Assembly: GCA_012934845.2 (NCBI GenBank)
Contig: WNNJ02000815.1
Span: 81,995-145,994 of the forward strand
Length of the DNA: 64,000 nt
Reading direction: 5' to 3'
Origin: Pomphorhynchus laevis
Lineage: Eukaryota; Acanthocephala; Palaeacanthocephala; Echinorhynchida; Pomphorhynchidae
Shown here: piece by piece, positions 20,325-30,404 of the stretch
Layout of the letters: each line of letters begins with the position of its first letter
Numbering within the stretch: position 1 is the first letter of the stretch
Notes under the pieces: generated by a model
The model's database searches: none
What the model was told of the DNA's origin: nothing
What the model saw: the letters and a program-made list of their open reading frames with translations, nothing else
Position numbers and translations under genes: made by a program

Positions 20325-21576
20325 AACGTGGCAAATGCGTGCAAAATGCACGCTTACATGACCACAAACAAACAAAAAAGAACATCAAAAGTCACAGATA
20401 ATTAGTTAATTGTTGAAATGGAATTGGATTTGGCGTTTCTAGTACGGCATAGATGTTGATAGGCGGATATGAATAGGCAGTTGATTCCACAAGAGAGGAG
20501 CAGACACAACGAAGGAGCGGAAGCCAAAAGATGTAGAGAAGATTGGGACATGTAAAAGAAGGGAAGTACGGGAACGCAGAGCACAATACATAGTACGAGA
20601 ATTGTCGAGAAAAGGAAGGTTGAGAAATGAAGGGGTATGAGAAGTTATAAGGCGAAAAGCAATGATAAGAAGACGAATTTGAACACGACAATAAATGGTA
20701 GGCCAATCAAGATAAACAAGATAGTGGGATGTATGATCAAAACGACGAAGACGGAGGAGAACTCGGACGGCAGCGTTGATGATGCGTTGTAAAGGAAGAA
20801 GAGTGGATTTAGGTGAGTTGGAAAATAGACTAAGACAGTAATCAAGTCTTGAGAAAAGAAGAGAAGATATGAGAGTCATACAAGAAGGGAAATCGATCAA
20901 TCTACGAACTTGACGGAGATTGCGGAGTATCAAGGTAGATGAGCGTACTTTATCACTAACGAAAGGCTTAAGTGAAAGTCGGTTGTCGAAATGAAAGCCT
21001 GGTAAAACGAGATTATCAACGATAGGAAGAATTGTAGAATTTAATGATACGGAAGGAGGTTCTACGCCGAAGCTTCGAGGTAGGATCCACATAATTTTAG
21101 ATTTATCAGGATTCAGAGAAAGGCGAAGGGAAGAAAGATAATTGGAAATTGAGACAAGACAGTCCGAAGCGGAAACACTAAGATCGTGAATACGATAAAC
21201 AGGTGCATGAGCATAGATGAGAATGTCATCAGCATATTGCATAACATGGAAATTAAATTTATGAGAAATCGAAGACAAGTCACCGAGAAGAAGAGAGAAA
21301 ATCATTGGGCCAAATACGGAGCCTTGTGGAACACCGGTCGGGATGGATTAAGGATGGGAGAGAGAAGAGTTAGAATAGACGCGAAATGTACGGTTTGATA
21401 GATATGAAGAAAACCATGATACAGTAGGTAAAGAGAAGCCATAATCATGACGAAGGCGATGGAGAAGAATCGAGTGATCGATGATGTCAAAAGCAGTCGA
21501 TAGATCAAGAGAAATTATGACACTACATAATTTTTGATTGCGCGAAATGAGTAAGTCATTATAAACTTTAAGGAGG
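20325..21576 (-). mobile_element. L2-like LINE, second subfamily (RT to 3' end)
   Basis: The copy starts in mid-RT (KVYNDLLISRNQ, FDIID, YGFSL) at about 21576 and ends at 20325 with the conserved 3' block GTGGCAAATGCGTGC and a clean hairpin (20337-20353). Its protein differs enough from the 10-12 kb copy to be a separate subfamily, yet the 3' end is shared. Confidence 0.75.
20439..21305 (-). CDS. L2-like RT palm, thumb and C terminus
   Basis: 288 codons. SLLLGDLSS is followed by FHVMQYADDILIYAHAP (catalytic YADD, intact), SLNPDKSKIMWILPR, VLPGFHFDNRLSLKPFVSDK, LLFSRLDYCLSLFSN, NAAVRVLLRLRRFDH and LLWNQLPIHIR. This is the whole second half of an L2-type RT protein. The PQG block lies just upstream in another frame. 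Confidence 0.8.
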   Translation of the reverse strand: MIFSLLLGDLSSISHKFNFHVMQYADDILIYAHAPVYRIHDLSVSASDCLVSISNYLSSLRLSLNPDKSKIMWILPRSFGVEPPSVSLNSTILPIVDNLVLPGFHFDNRLSLKPFVSDKVRSSTLILRNLRQVRRLIDFPSCMTLISSLLFSRLDYCLSLFSNSPKSTLLPLQRIINAAVRVLLRLRRFDHTSHYLVYLDWPTIYCRVQIRLLIIAFRLITSHTPSFLNLPFLDNSRTMYCALRSRTSLLLHVPIFSTSFGFRSFVVSAPLLWNQLPIHIRLSTSMPY

Positions 21577-21735
21577 TCCGCTACATTCGGAGGTCCGCTA
21601 CATGATGCTACAGAGACAAACGAATCCGTGAAATCAGGTGTTTTCTCTTCGTAGTTTAGAGTGTTCGTGTCTAGATTTACAAATTTTTCAGGTGAAGTTT
21701 TAAAAGTCTGATCAAATGCTAGTGGGGCTGTTGTG
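21577..21735 (-). CDS. Open frame next to an L2 copy, possible exon
   Basis: The minus strand is open through LPRQFTTAPLAFDQTFKTSP and EEKTPDFTDSFVSVASCS, then runs in frame into the L2 RT words KVYNDLLIS. The composition does not look like L2, and I do not recognise the protein. An AG preceded by TTCATGTTCTTGCAC lies upstream and could be a splice acceptor, but it would put TAA in this frame; the next AG (GTAAAG) would fit. GGAGGTCCGCTACAT is duplicated at the junction with L2. It may be a host exon cut by the LINE, or an unrecognised part of it. Confidence 0.3.
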
Positions 21736-21868
21736 AATTGCCGTGGGAGATCCTTGCTTTACGCTGTGCAAGAACATGAAGAGCTGGCGCCAACTCTTCG
21801 CTTTTCTCCTCGATAGGTTCAGTTATATTCAATCGTGCGTCGTTACACACGCACTAACCACAACTGAA

Positions 21869-22043
21869 ATGTTTACTTTCGTATCTCGCAATGTTAATTT
21901 TTTCACCTTTAGAGTGTCCAAACATCGCATCCCTGCTTGTCGCATCCAACTGAACGTAGCTATCGTCTGTCTGTTTTTTGGAGTTTTCACCGATTTCATT
22001 GTTTGTTGTATGTTAATTACTTCTCCAACCTTTCTCAAAAAAC
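21869..22043 (+). CDS. Candidate first exon of MRPL44 (mitochondrial presequence)
   Basis: ATG at 21869 opens MFTFVSRNVNFFTFRVSKHR, rich in arginine and aromatic residues and free of acidic residues for about 40 codons, like a mitochondrial import signal. The frame meets a good donor, AAC-GTAAGA, at 22044 with one base left over. The acceptor before the MRPL44 body (TTTTCACATAG, ending 22902) needs exactly one base, so the phases agree. The hydrophobic stretch after residue 30 is odd for a presequence. The exon is inferred; the body could use another upstream exon or its own ATG at 22905. Confidence 0.4.
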
Positions 22044-22902
22044 GTAAGATTGCAAAAAGCCAAGCTTGTCAAGCCACGAACGTCCAAACTTATATCACTT
22101 TACTAGTCAGCTGCGATAGATTATAATGTAATATCGTGTGTTTAAGCTGTCAAATATTTTTGTTCTTGTATGTTAATTATTTTTCAAACTTTTTTAATAT
22201 GTATTCTTCCTTATATCATATAAGAGTAATATTCGCTGGCCAATTTACCTTTAAATTAATATTGAGGTTGACTTTTAAAATATTTTTCATAAAATAATGT
22301 ATTATGCACATTTTGCGATTAGGTAGTAATTTTTAGGTAATGAAGAATTATTAATTGTAAATAATATTCAATAGGGTATAGGATTGACCCATATCTCATT
22401 ATGAAATGCGATAAAATTTGTTAAGATCATTAATAGCTGAATCTACGAAATATCTGTTATTTAAGCAATATAGAATTAGTATTTTTTAGAAACTAAACAA
22501 TTATTCGAAGTTCTGATTACGTTGTTCGCGTGTGCAAAATATTTTTAACATGCAGGTTGTCTTTAATCTGTATGCAGATTTGATCAATTCAGCTCATCTA
22601 CTTTTAGCAAAGTTCTGTTAAAAGTTATTTGATAAATAGCAAAGTTTTATAAGTTTATGTCGTATTTAATCGCGTTGTAGTCGGCTATAGATTGCATGCA
22701 ATGAAACAAACATCAAATTTTAAAAAGTGTTGATCAAATTATTAATAAAAAATCAGTATTTTTAAGATGAAAATGTACATACTAGAAACAACGTCTTCAT
22801 ATGTGCTGTTATTAAAGAACTCGTAACTAGTCAAGTTTTAAACGATAATAAATACTATTTAAAAGAAAATGTGATCTAATATTTGACACTATTTTCACAT
22901 AG
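22044..22902 (+). other. Presumed MRPL44 intron 1
   Basis: AT-rich DNA without frames or repeats, bounded by GTAAGA and CACATAG. Confidence 0.4.
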
Positions 22903-23819
22903 ATATGCGACGACCGTTCATCGACGCAAAATGGCCTGTAACGAAAGGTCGAGGTCCACATACTCTTTGGAGGTATAAATATCTTAGGGGAATATACAAA
23001 CGACAACAGCTGTGCAAGCCTTTGGCAGAGGACCATCCATCAAAGTTTATATGGAATTATAATTCCGAATTATTCGCCTGTAATAATCGCTTAGGAGAAT
23101 GCCAAATTTCGAAGGAACTATCAAAGAAAGCATTTACAGACATTAGTTACTCGCAAAGTCAATTAAGGAAACATTTGCTTGATCTTGACCATAATCTTGA
23201 TAACACAGATAGTGCGATAATTAGTGCACCGAAATACGACAACAACGTTTTTTTGTCACAACACGGAAAAGCTATTCTAACCAATTATGTCGAAAAAGTT
23301 CATAAAGTGCATTATCCTCGTTTGTCAAAATACTGCAGAGACAAGGTGGTCGAATACTATGCTTCTGCAAAATTCAATGCTGAATTAGCTGAAGCACTCG
23401 GTTTCAAAGATCTCATTCGCTCTGAATTCCCGATGACAAATAAAGTAGATATCATGTCCACGGCAATGTATGCGTATGTTGGAGCAATAGAAACATCATC
23501 GGGAGTAGAAAAGGCTGAGAAATTCATCAAAGATATGTATTTTCACAGTTACGTCGATATAAACGAGCTGTTTGATCTAGACGATCCTTTTCAATATTTG
23601 CAAACTATAAGTGAAAAGACGCTTGAACCTAGACTTTTATGGAGCACTGGTTGTTCCACTATGCTTCCATGTTACGTGGTAGGTATTTACAGCAAGGAAG
23701 ATAAACAATTGCTAGGCCAATCACCTGGACAGACGATCGAAGAAGCTACGACCATGGCATGTAGAGATGGACTGCGTAATATTTTTGAAGCAAGTGAGAG
23801 TAGAGCACCAATTTCTTAA
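22903..23819 (+). CDS. MRPL44: Mitochondrial large ribosomal subunit protein mL44
   Basis: One open exon of 304 codons from ATG 22905. FIWNYNSELFACNNRLGECQ is the conserved start of the family (W-D/N-Y-x-x-E). AFTDISYSQSQLRKH is the entry to the RNase III-like domain. FPMTNKVDIMSTAMYAYVGA and KFIKDMY-FHSY cover its second half. EPRLLWSTGCSTMLPCYVVG and LLGQSPGQTIEEATTMACRD are the C-terminal double-stranded-RNA-binding fold. mL44 sits in the mitoribosome near the exit tunnel and has lost RNase III catalysis. Length without presequence fits the family. An AG acceptor directly precedes codon 1, so the coding region probably starts in an upstream exon. This is a host gene in good order, amid LINE debris. 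Confidence 0.9.
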
Positions 23820-24029
23820 TGATTATTAAGCTATTAAAATTATTTCTGTCAATGATGTCTATTATTATCTTAATTACAAGTCCATTCATTTATAATTATT
23901 ATGCGGTATTATCGAACAGTTGAATATAAAATTTAAAAGTCAATTACTAATTTGTAAACGTCTGGAGGTAAACTTTATATGCAATTTCAAAACCTAATTA
24001 CGAATGTCATTAACGACGCTAATGACATT

Positions 24030-24239
24030 TGTAATGTCACAAACGACGTTATCCTCGCAGGTATTGATCCTATTATTGACACAGCAGGACGCTACTAATC
24101 AGTCTGGGTGGGTCTCATCAGCGTGAAATGTAGGTATGGGTCAGCAGCTGATGAGACCCACTCAAACTGATTAGTAGCGTACTACTGTATCAAAAATAGG
24201 AGCAATACATGCGAGGATAACGTCGTCCGTGACATTACA
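24030..24239. mobile_element. Foldback element with 91-bp arms
   Basis: Positions 24032-24122 and 24147-24237 pair end to end without a gap. GCTACTAATC (24091) pairs with GATTAGTAGC (24169), and GGTCTCATCAGC (24111) with GCTGATGAGACC (24147). The spacer is 24 nt. There are a few mismatches, so it is not freshly made. It has no coding content. Related words (GTAGGTATGGGATCAG, GTAGCGTACTGCTG) occur at 57990-58060. The RNA would form a long hairpin. Confidence 0.75.
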
Positions 24240-24240
24240 C

Positions 24241-25530
24241 CTGACACTCAGATTCCGACGTCTGCTTTCTGTCGGTTGCTCACTAGTCGAATCCGCCCGC
24301 CCCCTCAACTCATCCCCTTCTAAATTCTCTAATCATGGCGGCATTGTCGCATACGTCCGTCACCCAGCGTCTCTTCGCAAAATCACTCCCCCTTTCAGTC
24401 CTTGCTCTTTTGAATTTTTCACTTGTCGTTCTTCTAGCCCGATCATTCTGGATCTCGCCATTGTATATCGTCCTGGTTCATCAGCTCCTATCTCCTTATT
24501 TTTTACAAAACTCGCTGACCTCCTTTCTCATTGTTCTTCGTCCTCAATCTCTTTACCAGTTCTAGGGAACTTCAACATCCGCCTTGACCGCCCACCTTCC
24601 ACTGATTCCATCCGGTTCATAACATTCTATCCAACAACAATTACAAATTCATCTCCACTGCCCCCACACATATCCTTGGCGGGACACTCAACAGTATCGC
24701 TGTCTCCGATCGTTTTGCTGTCTACACCTCACTGTCTAACTCCAATCACTTTCACGTCACTCTTGATCTAACTCCCAACAACTCCACGCTTCACACTCCT
24801 ACCACACCCACAAAGCATACTACGACGCCCTTGGAGAAAACTTGACCTCATCCTTATCCGCGCCGATAAATCGCCTTACTTAAATCGTCTCTATCCTATC
24901 CAACAATAACATATTCCTCTCCTCACGATCTCGCCTTTCTTTTCGACTCTGAACTCACATCCATTCTCGATCTTCTCTTACCCTTCAAGCCTCACCAACA
25001 TTGTCGCTTGCATTGTGCCCCATGGTTTGACATCCAATGCCTACTCTCAAAGCGTTGGCTCCGTTATGCTTTTCGAGTCTATCACCGCTTTCTCAAACGT
25101 GATATCCGCTCGCTCACTTCGTCTCTCCGTGATTCCTATCTTGCTCATCGCCGGTCTTACCTACACCTACTACGTACCAAATGTGACTCCTTCTGGCAGC
25201 ATAAAATCAACACATAATTAAACTCCAAGTCTCTCTGGCATACTTTTAATTCAATCATTTCTAGCTCCTCTTCGTCTTGCAACCTCAATCCCAATGATTA
25301 TTCGTCAGTTCGTCAGACCAAAGTATCCACGTTGCTCTCTCACAACCCCGTATACATTTCATCTCACTGCTACTCGCCTCGCATCATCCTCGCGGAATTC
25401 TTTCATGTTCTCACTGTATCATCTGCCGAAGTATCACCTGTACTAATGTTCTTGCCCAACAAAACCTCACCTGCCGATCCCCTGCCTACCCCCATTCTTA
25501 AATCCATATTCTCATTCACTAGGTTCCATT
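24241..25530 (+). mobile_element. L2-like LINE, endonuclease to RT start
   Basis: FSNHGGIVAYVRHPASL, FEFFTCRSSSPIILDLAIVY and SLPVLGNFNIRLDRP (GDFN changed to GNFN) are the APE endonuclease of an L2 LINE. ILGGTLNSIAVSD and HCALWFDIQCLLSKRWLRYA-type linker and the RT start MFLPNKTSPADPLPTPILKS follow. The copy ends at 25530 where a CR1-like piece begins. Frames are broken several times. Confidence 0.7.
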
Positions 25531-25534
25531 AGAA

Positions 25535-26055
25535 CAATATTAAAACTGAGATATTTGTCCGCTTTCTCAGCGACCTACAATATGCTGGAAATCATAGTCC
25601 AACCGGCATCTCTGTATAATGTTCTAAGCAGTTTTGAAGATGAACATATTCGTAGTCACTTTAGTCCACGGTTAGAATGCTATTGTTATCATACTTTCCT
25701 ATATACTAACGCGCGAAGCCTAGTTAATAAAATAGATGAATTACGAATTTTAGTTCGGGATACGAGTCCTTTATGTGTGGGAATCACAGAGTCTTGGTTA
25801 GTTCTGATATCCTTGATGGCAAAGTTGATATAAATTATTTTTCTTCATATCGTGCAAACAGATCTATGTGCAGGGGGAGGTTGTGTTCTGTATGTGCACT
25901 CAGGTACTTCAGTCAAGCTGACTGAATCAATTTCCAAAAATGGTGTAGAAATGTTGTGGTGTAGGATGTAGGAGAGCGATGATACTCCTATTACTATTGG
26001 TCTGATATATCGTAGCCCCTCTGCTGATGTCACATCGACATTACAAACGGTATTA
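25535..26055 (+). mobile_element. CR1-like endonuclease fragment between L2 pieces
   Basis: FLYTNARSLVNKIDELRILV and LCVGITESWL are the start of a CR1-type APE endonuclease. In another frame GGCVLYVHSGTSVKLTESIS and ITIGLIYRSPSADVTSTLQT continue it. It lacks GDFN and everything after. L2 sequence lies on both sides, but the two L2 parts are not adjacent in a normal L2, so either L2 was deleted here or they are separate copies. Confidence 0.6.
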
Positions 26056-26405
26056 CCATCCACATCCGCATCAAACTCATCCTTCTTCTCGTAACGTTTA
26101 TTCTCATCGCTGTCGGCTCCCCATCGTTCATCAACCTTCCTTTCTTAGACGACACTCGCCCAACCTCTATATCACTGCGTTCCCGTAATTCCCTCTTATT
26201 CTACGTTCCCAATTACTCAAACAACTACGGTCTATGACCCATCCTCGTCGTCACCCCACTCGCCTGGAATGTGCTCTCTCGACGTCCACCGCGCTCTCTC
26301 ATTTATTGCATTCAAATGCCGCCTCCGTACCTACCTCCTCGAAACAAGATTTAGATTTTGTTGTTGTGATCATGTAAGCGTGCGCTGGCACTCATTTGCC
26401 ACACT
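26056..26405 (+). mobile_element. L2-like LINE 3' end
   Basis: It encodes VGSPSFINLPFLDDTRPTS and PLAWN-type C-terminal words, then the 3' block ATCATGTAAGCGTGCGCTGG and ATTTGCCAC. The hairpin at 26378-26393 has one mismatch. Confidence 0.65.
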
Positions 26406-26410
26406 TCATT

Positions 26411-27976
26411 TTTTTATTACATAACTCTCTCTTTCATCTTCTCCCTGTCTCACCTGCCGAAGTATCATCTGTCATCATGTCCTGGCCCAACAAAACCTCA
26501 CATGCCGATCCCATGCCTACCCCTATACTTAAATCCATATGCTCATCAATATTCCCTTTCATCACCACCTTGTTTAAGTCGTCCATCCGCAGTCGTATCT
26601 TCCCTTCACACTGGAAATCGGCAATTGTTCGTTCCCTCCTAAAGAAACAATCGCTTGAAACCTCCCTTCCTTCTAGCTATCGCCCCATTTCAATACTCCC
26701 TACTCTTTCTAAGCTCTTAGAACGCCTAATCTTAATACAGATCAACGCTTATCTCTCCTCATCCAATATGTACCCTGCTTTCCAATCCGCCTTACGCTCT
26801 AATCACTTCACAGAAATCGCCTGCATGAAAGTTTACAACCACCTACTCATTTCTAGTGACAAGGCTCTATATAGTGTCCTCATCTCCCTCGACCTATCAT
26901 CAGCCTTCGACATAGTCGACCACTCCATCCTTCTTTCTCGACTTCGTTATGATTAAGGATTTTCTTCATCCTCCGTAGCATGGTTTGCCTCGTATTTATC
27001 CGACCGTTCTTTTCGAGTCTGTTCAAATTCACCATCTCCTCCCATCTCTATTTGCTACGGGGTCCCACATGTCCGGTCCTAGGCCCTATACTTTTCTCTC
27101 TTCTGCTTGGCGATCTCTATCCGTTTATCAAACCTTATTCTTTTAACGTCATACAAACACCGATGAAATCCTCATATATGCTCATGCACTCGCCCATCGC
27201 GAGTGCATGAGCATATATGCCTCTTATCTTAGACAAGTCTAAGATAAGTTGGATACTCCCTCGCTAACCTAACATATCTCCCAACCTGTATCTTTTGTCT
27301 CAGCAATCATTCGCGTAGTCCACAATTTTACTTTATTAGGATTCCATTTCGATGATCACCTTTCCCTTAAACCCTTCGTCTGCGACAAGGTCCGCTCGTC
27401 TAACTTAATTCTCCGTGACATCCGCCGTATCCGCCCCCTTATCGACTTTCGTTCCTGTATGTATCTTCTTTCATCGCTCCTTTTCCCTAAAATCGATTAC
27501 TACCTCAGCCTTTTCGCCAATTCTCCAAACTTCATCATCATACCCCAACAACGCATCATCAAATCCGCCGTTCGAGTGCTCCTACGTTTCCGTCAATTTG
27601 ACTACACACCCACATTTCTTGCCCAACTCTCCTAGCCTATTATCCACATCCGCATACAACTTCGCCTTCTCGTTACTTTTCGTCTCATCGCTGTTGGCTC
27701 CCCATCGTTCATCAACCTGCCTTCCTTAGACAACACTCGTTTCACCTCTATCTATATCACTGCGTTCTCGTAATTTCCTCTTACTCTACGTTGCCAATTA
27801 CTCTAATAACAATGATCTCCGATCCTTCATAGTCGCTGCCCCACTCGCCTGGGATTAACTCCCTCTCGACGTCCGCCGTGCTCCCTCATTTATTGCATTC
27901 AAATGCCGCCTCCGTACTTACCTCCTCGAAACATGATTTAGATTTTGTTGTTGTGGTCATGTAAAAGTGCGCCGGC
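26411..27976 (+). mobile_element. L2-like LINE, RT to 3' end, internally deleted
   Basis: The frame at 26396-26956 gives MSWPNKTSHADPMPTPILKS, SSYRPISILPTLSKLLERLI, NHFTEIACMKVYNHLLISS and LDLSSAFDIVDHSILLSRLR (RT blocks up to A). GDLYPFIKPYSFNVIQ follows, but where YADDILIYAHAP and about 130 bp should come, two palindromes replace the sequence (27173-27248). The thumb and C terminus follow to the 3' block, which stops at GCGCCGGCAC. Confidence 0.75.
27173..27248. repeat. Two adjacent perfect palindromes at an L2 deletion
   Basis: The first has 21-bp arms (27173-27193 and 27199-27219) with a 5-nt loop. The second has CTTATCTTAGAC at 27223-27234 and its exact inverse at 27237-27248 with a 2-nt loop. 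The minus L2 copy at 30.8-31.0 kb shows the normal sequence, with the left arm of the first and the right arm of the second about 130 bp apart. Confidence 0.9.
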
Positions 27977-28009
27977 ACGTTTTAAACTTCTTTAAGAAGT
28001 TTTAAACGT
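27977..28009. repeat. Perfect 33-bp palindrome at an L2 3' end
   Basis: ACGTTTTAAACTTCTT at 27977-27992 is exactly inverted at 27994-28009, with a single central base. It begins where the normal L2 3' block (GGCACGCATTTGCC) breaks off. Confidence 0.9.
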
Positions 28010-28304
28010 TAGGAGGGTACCGAGGAGGCATGAAAACTATGTCAAAAACGAGTTTTCGGAGTGGAGGGCTGAGATGATTGGAGTTAGTGAATTTGTTTAA
28101 AGAAATAAAAAATACAGGAGCGATATTATTGAAGATGGATGGATTATCATAAGGAAGAATTGTTGCTAGGATAAACTTGAAAGCAGATACATAATCATCA
28201 AGGCGAAATTGTGAAGCAGATTAGGAAAGTTTCAATTCAGATATGATAATACAGCGATCTAGCGAAGGAAAACGGTTACGTGGAAGTGATGAACAGACAT
28301 AGCT
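28010..28304 (-). other. Unassigned DNA between L2 copies
   Basis: The minus strand has a partly open reading with LRKLVFDIVFMPP and DDYVSAFKFILATILPYDNP. I do not recognise it; it could be a retroelement remnant or chance. Confidence 0.3.
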
Positions 28305-29400
28305 TTTATCTTCTTCCTGTATCACCTGCCAAAGTATCATCTAGCATCATGTCCACAAAACCTCTCCTGCCGATCCACCGCCATCCCCATACTTAAATCC
28401 ATATGCTCATCGATATCCCCTTTCCTCACCACCTTGTTTAACTCGTCCATCGGCAGTCGTATCTTTCCTTCACACTGGAAATCCGTCATCATTTGTCCCC
28501 TCCTTAAAAAACAATCGCTCGACTTCTCACTTCCTTCTAGCTATTGCCCTATTTCACTCCTCCCTACTCTTTCCAAGCTCTTAGAGCTCCTTATCTTAAT
28601 ACAGATCAACTTTATCTCTCTTCATCCAATATGTACTCTCCTTTCCAATCCGATTCCCGCTCTAATGTTAAACCTGCCTGAAACCCTAACATATCTCCTC
28701 CCCATGTATATTTTGCCTAATCAATCATCCTCATAGTCCGCAACCTTACTTTTTTTGGCGTCCATTCGGATATTCACCTTTCCCTTAAACCCTTCGTCCA
28801 TGATAAGGCCTGCTCGTCTAATTTAATTCTCCGTGAAATACGCTGTATCCGCCCCCTTATCGACATCCGTTATTGTATGTATCGTTAATCGCTTTTCTTT
28901 CCTAAAATCGATTGCTGCCTCAGCCTTTTCGCCTATTCTCCAAAGTTTATCACTTTACCCATACAATGCATCCTCAACTCCGCCCTTCGAGTGCTCCTAC
29001 GTCTCCGTCACTTCGACCACAATCCACATATCTTACCCAACTCTCCTGGCCTACCATCCACATACGCATTCAACTCCGCCTTTTGAACATAACTTTTCGT
29101 CCCTTCGCTGTCAGCTCCCCATCGTTCATCAACCCCCTTTCTTAGACGACACTCGCCCCACCTCTCTCTATTGCTGCGTTCTTGTAATTCCCTCTTATTC
29201 TACGTTCCCAATTACTCTAACAACTACGGTCTATGATCCTTCCTCGTCGCCGCCCCCACTCGCCTGGAATCAGCTCCCTCTCGACGTCCGCCGCGCTCCC
29301 TCCTTTATTACATTCAATTACCCGCTCCGTTCCCACCTTATCGACTTATAATTTAGATTTTTGTCTTGTTTTCGACGGCACTCATTTGCCATGTAAAAAT
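28305..29400 (+). mobile_element. L2-like LINE, internally deleted
   Basis: RT start words (FNSSIGSRIFPSHWKSVIIC, SSYCPISLLPTLSKLLELLI) are followed after a gap by VHSDIHLSLKPFVHDK, the thumb, PLAWNQLPLDVRRAPS and a damaged 3' block (GACGGCACTCATTTGCC). The A and YADD blocks are missing. Confidence 0.65.
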
Positions 29401-30404
29401 AAATCCTTATTTATAGCTGGTAGGAGTAGAGGCAGAAGAGCAGGTAGGTATAAGTGGGAAGGATTGTTCAATGTTAATTAAGATAAATTAAATCATGTGT
29501 AACAAGACAAGGAGTGTTGAATCGGTTTATCGGTGATGTTATTAAAGATTGCCAGAAGGATGTAAATTATTGAGAACTGATACTGGGGAAATAGAGTAAA
29601 GAGTACTGAAGAGAAGAAAGAAGTACGAGGTATATTTAGATGGGGAAGGAATAGGAAAACGGAGATACGAGATAAACAGCTTTACTGTTTGCATTTTTAG
29701 GATAAAGATGAATGAAAGTTTTATCCGTAGTTGAACGAGGAGTGTGTGTAAGAGAAGGTTTAAGAATAAAATTATATGATGCGAAATGAGATGTTGATGC
29801 GAGGGAAACGTCAAAAACAGTATTGGTATGAGTAGTCGTATATGAGACAGAAGTGGAGGAGCATGATAACTGTAAAAGCTCTACTGATGAACAAAAACCG
29901 CATATAAATGATTTACGTTAATACACCGAGCGGTCGGATTTTTTTACTCAGACAAGGGTCCGTACGTCACAGCCTTTACAATCCATATGCTTAAATCAGA
30001 TTAATACAGATTGCTGGTTGAAATCTGGAATTACTACACCCAAAGTAAGATTATAGTAACAATCAATTAATGAAAAATAATGAAATTAACAACGAATCAA
30101 CTTTAATTCTGAAAAATAGAGGAAAAACTTTATTCTGTTATAAAAAACGAGGAAGCTCTCAAGTACAACAAAGAATATTATAAATTTGGATTATCTGTAG
30201 ATGAAAATTTTTTATTTGTTTTGGATTCGGCTTAGGTCGGATTCTTGAAAAATAAACTGTTCACTTTAACATCATTCTGGATTCAAATGCAACATGTGTA
30301 TATCCTGTATTAAAAAAGTTCAGAAGAGGTTTTATTTCCCAAATTAATGATTATGTAAATTTGCTTTTTTCAGCATTGTAGACATCACGTCGATAAAATG
30401 TATA
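29401..30404. other. Unassigned DNA
   Basis: The minus frame at 29542-29814 is leucine-, serine- and phenylalanine-rich with no known motif. The rest is AT-rich. I support no gene here. Confidence 0.45.

Noticed and set aside
21743-22126. 127-codon hydrophobic frame as a membrane protein
   Set aside because: The internal ATG at 21869 with a phase-matching donor explains it better as an exon; the rest runs into intron.
22903-23819. Active RNase III (Dicer/Drosha-like)
   Set aside because: The sequence follows mL44 throughout and lacks the acidic RNase III signature.
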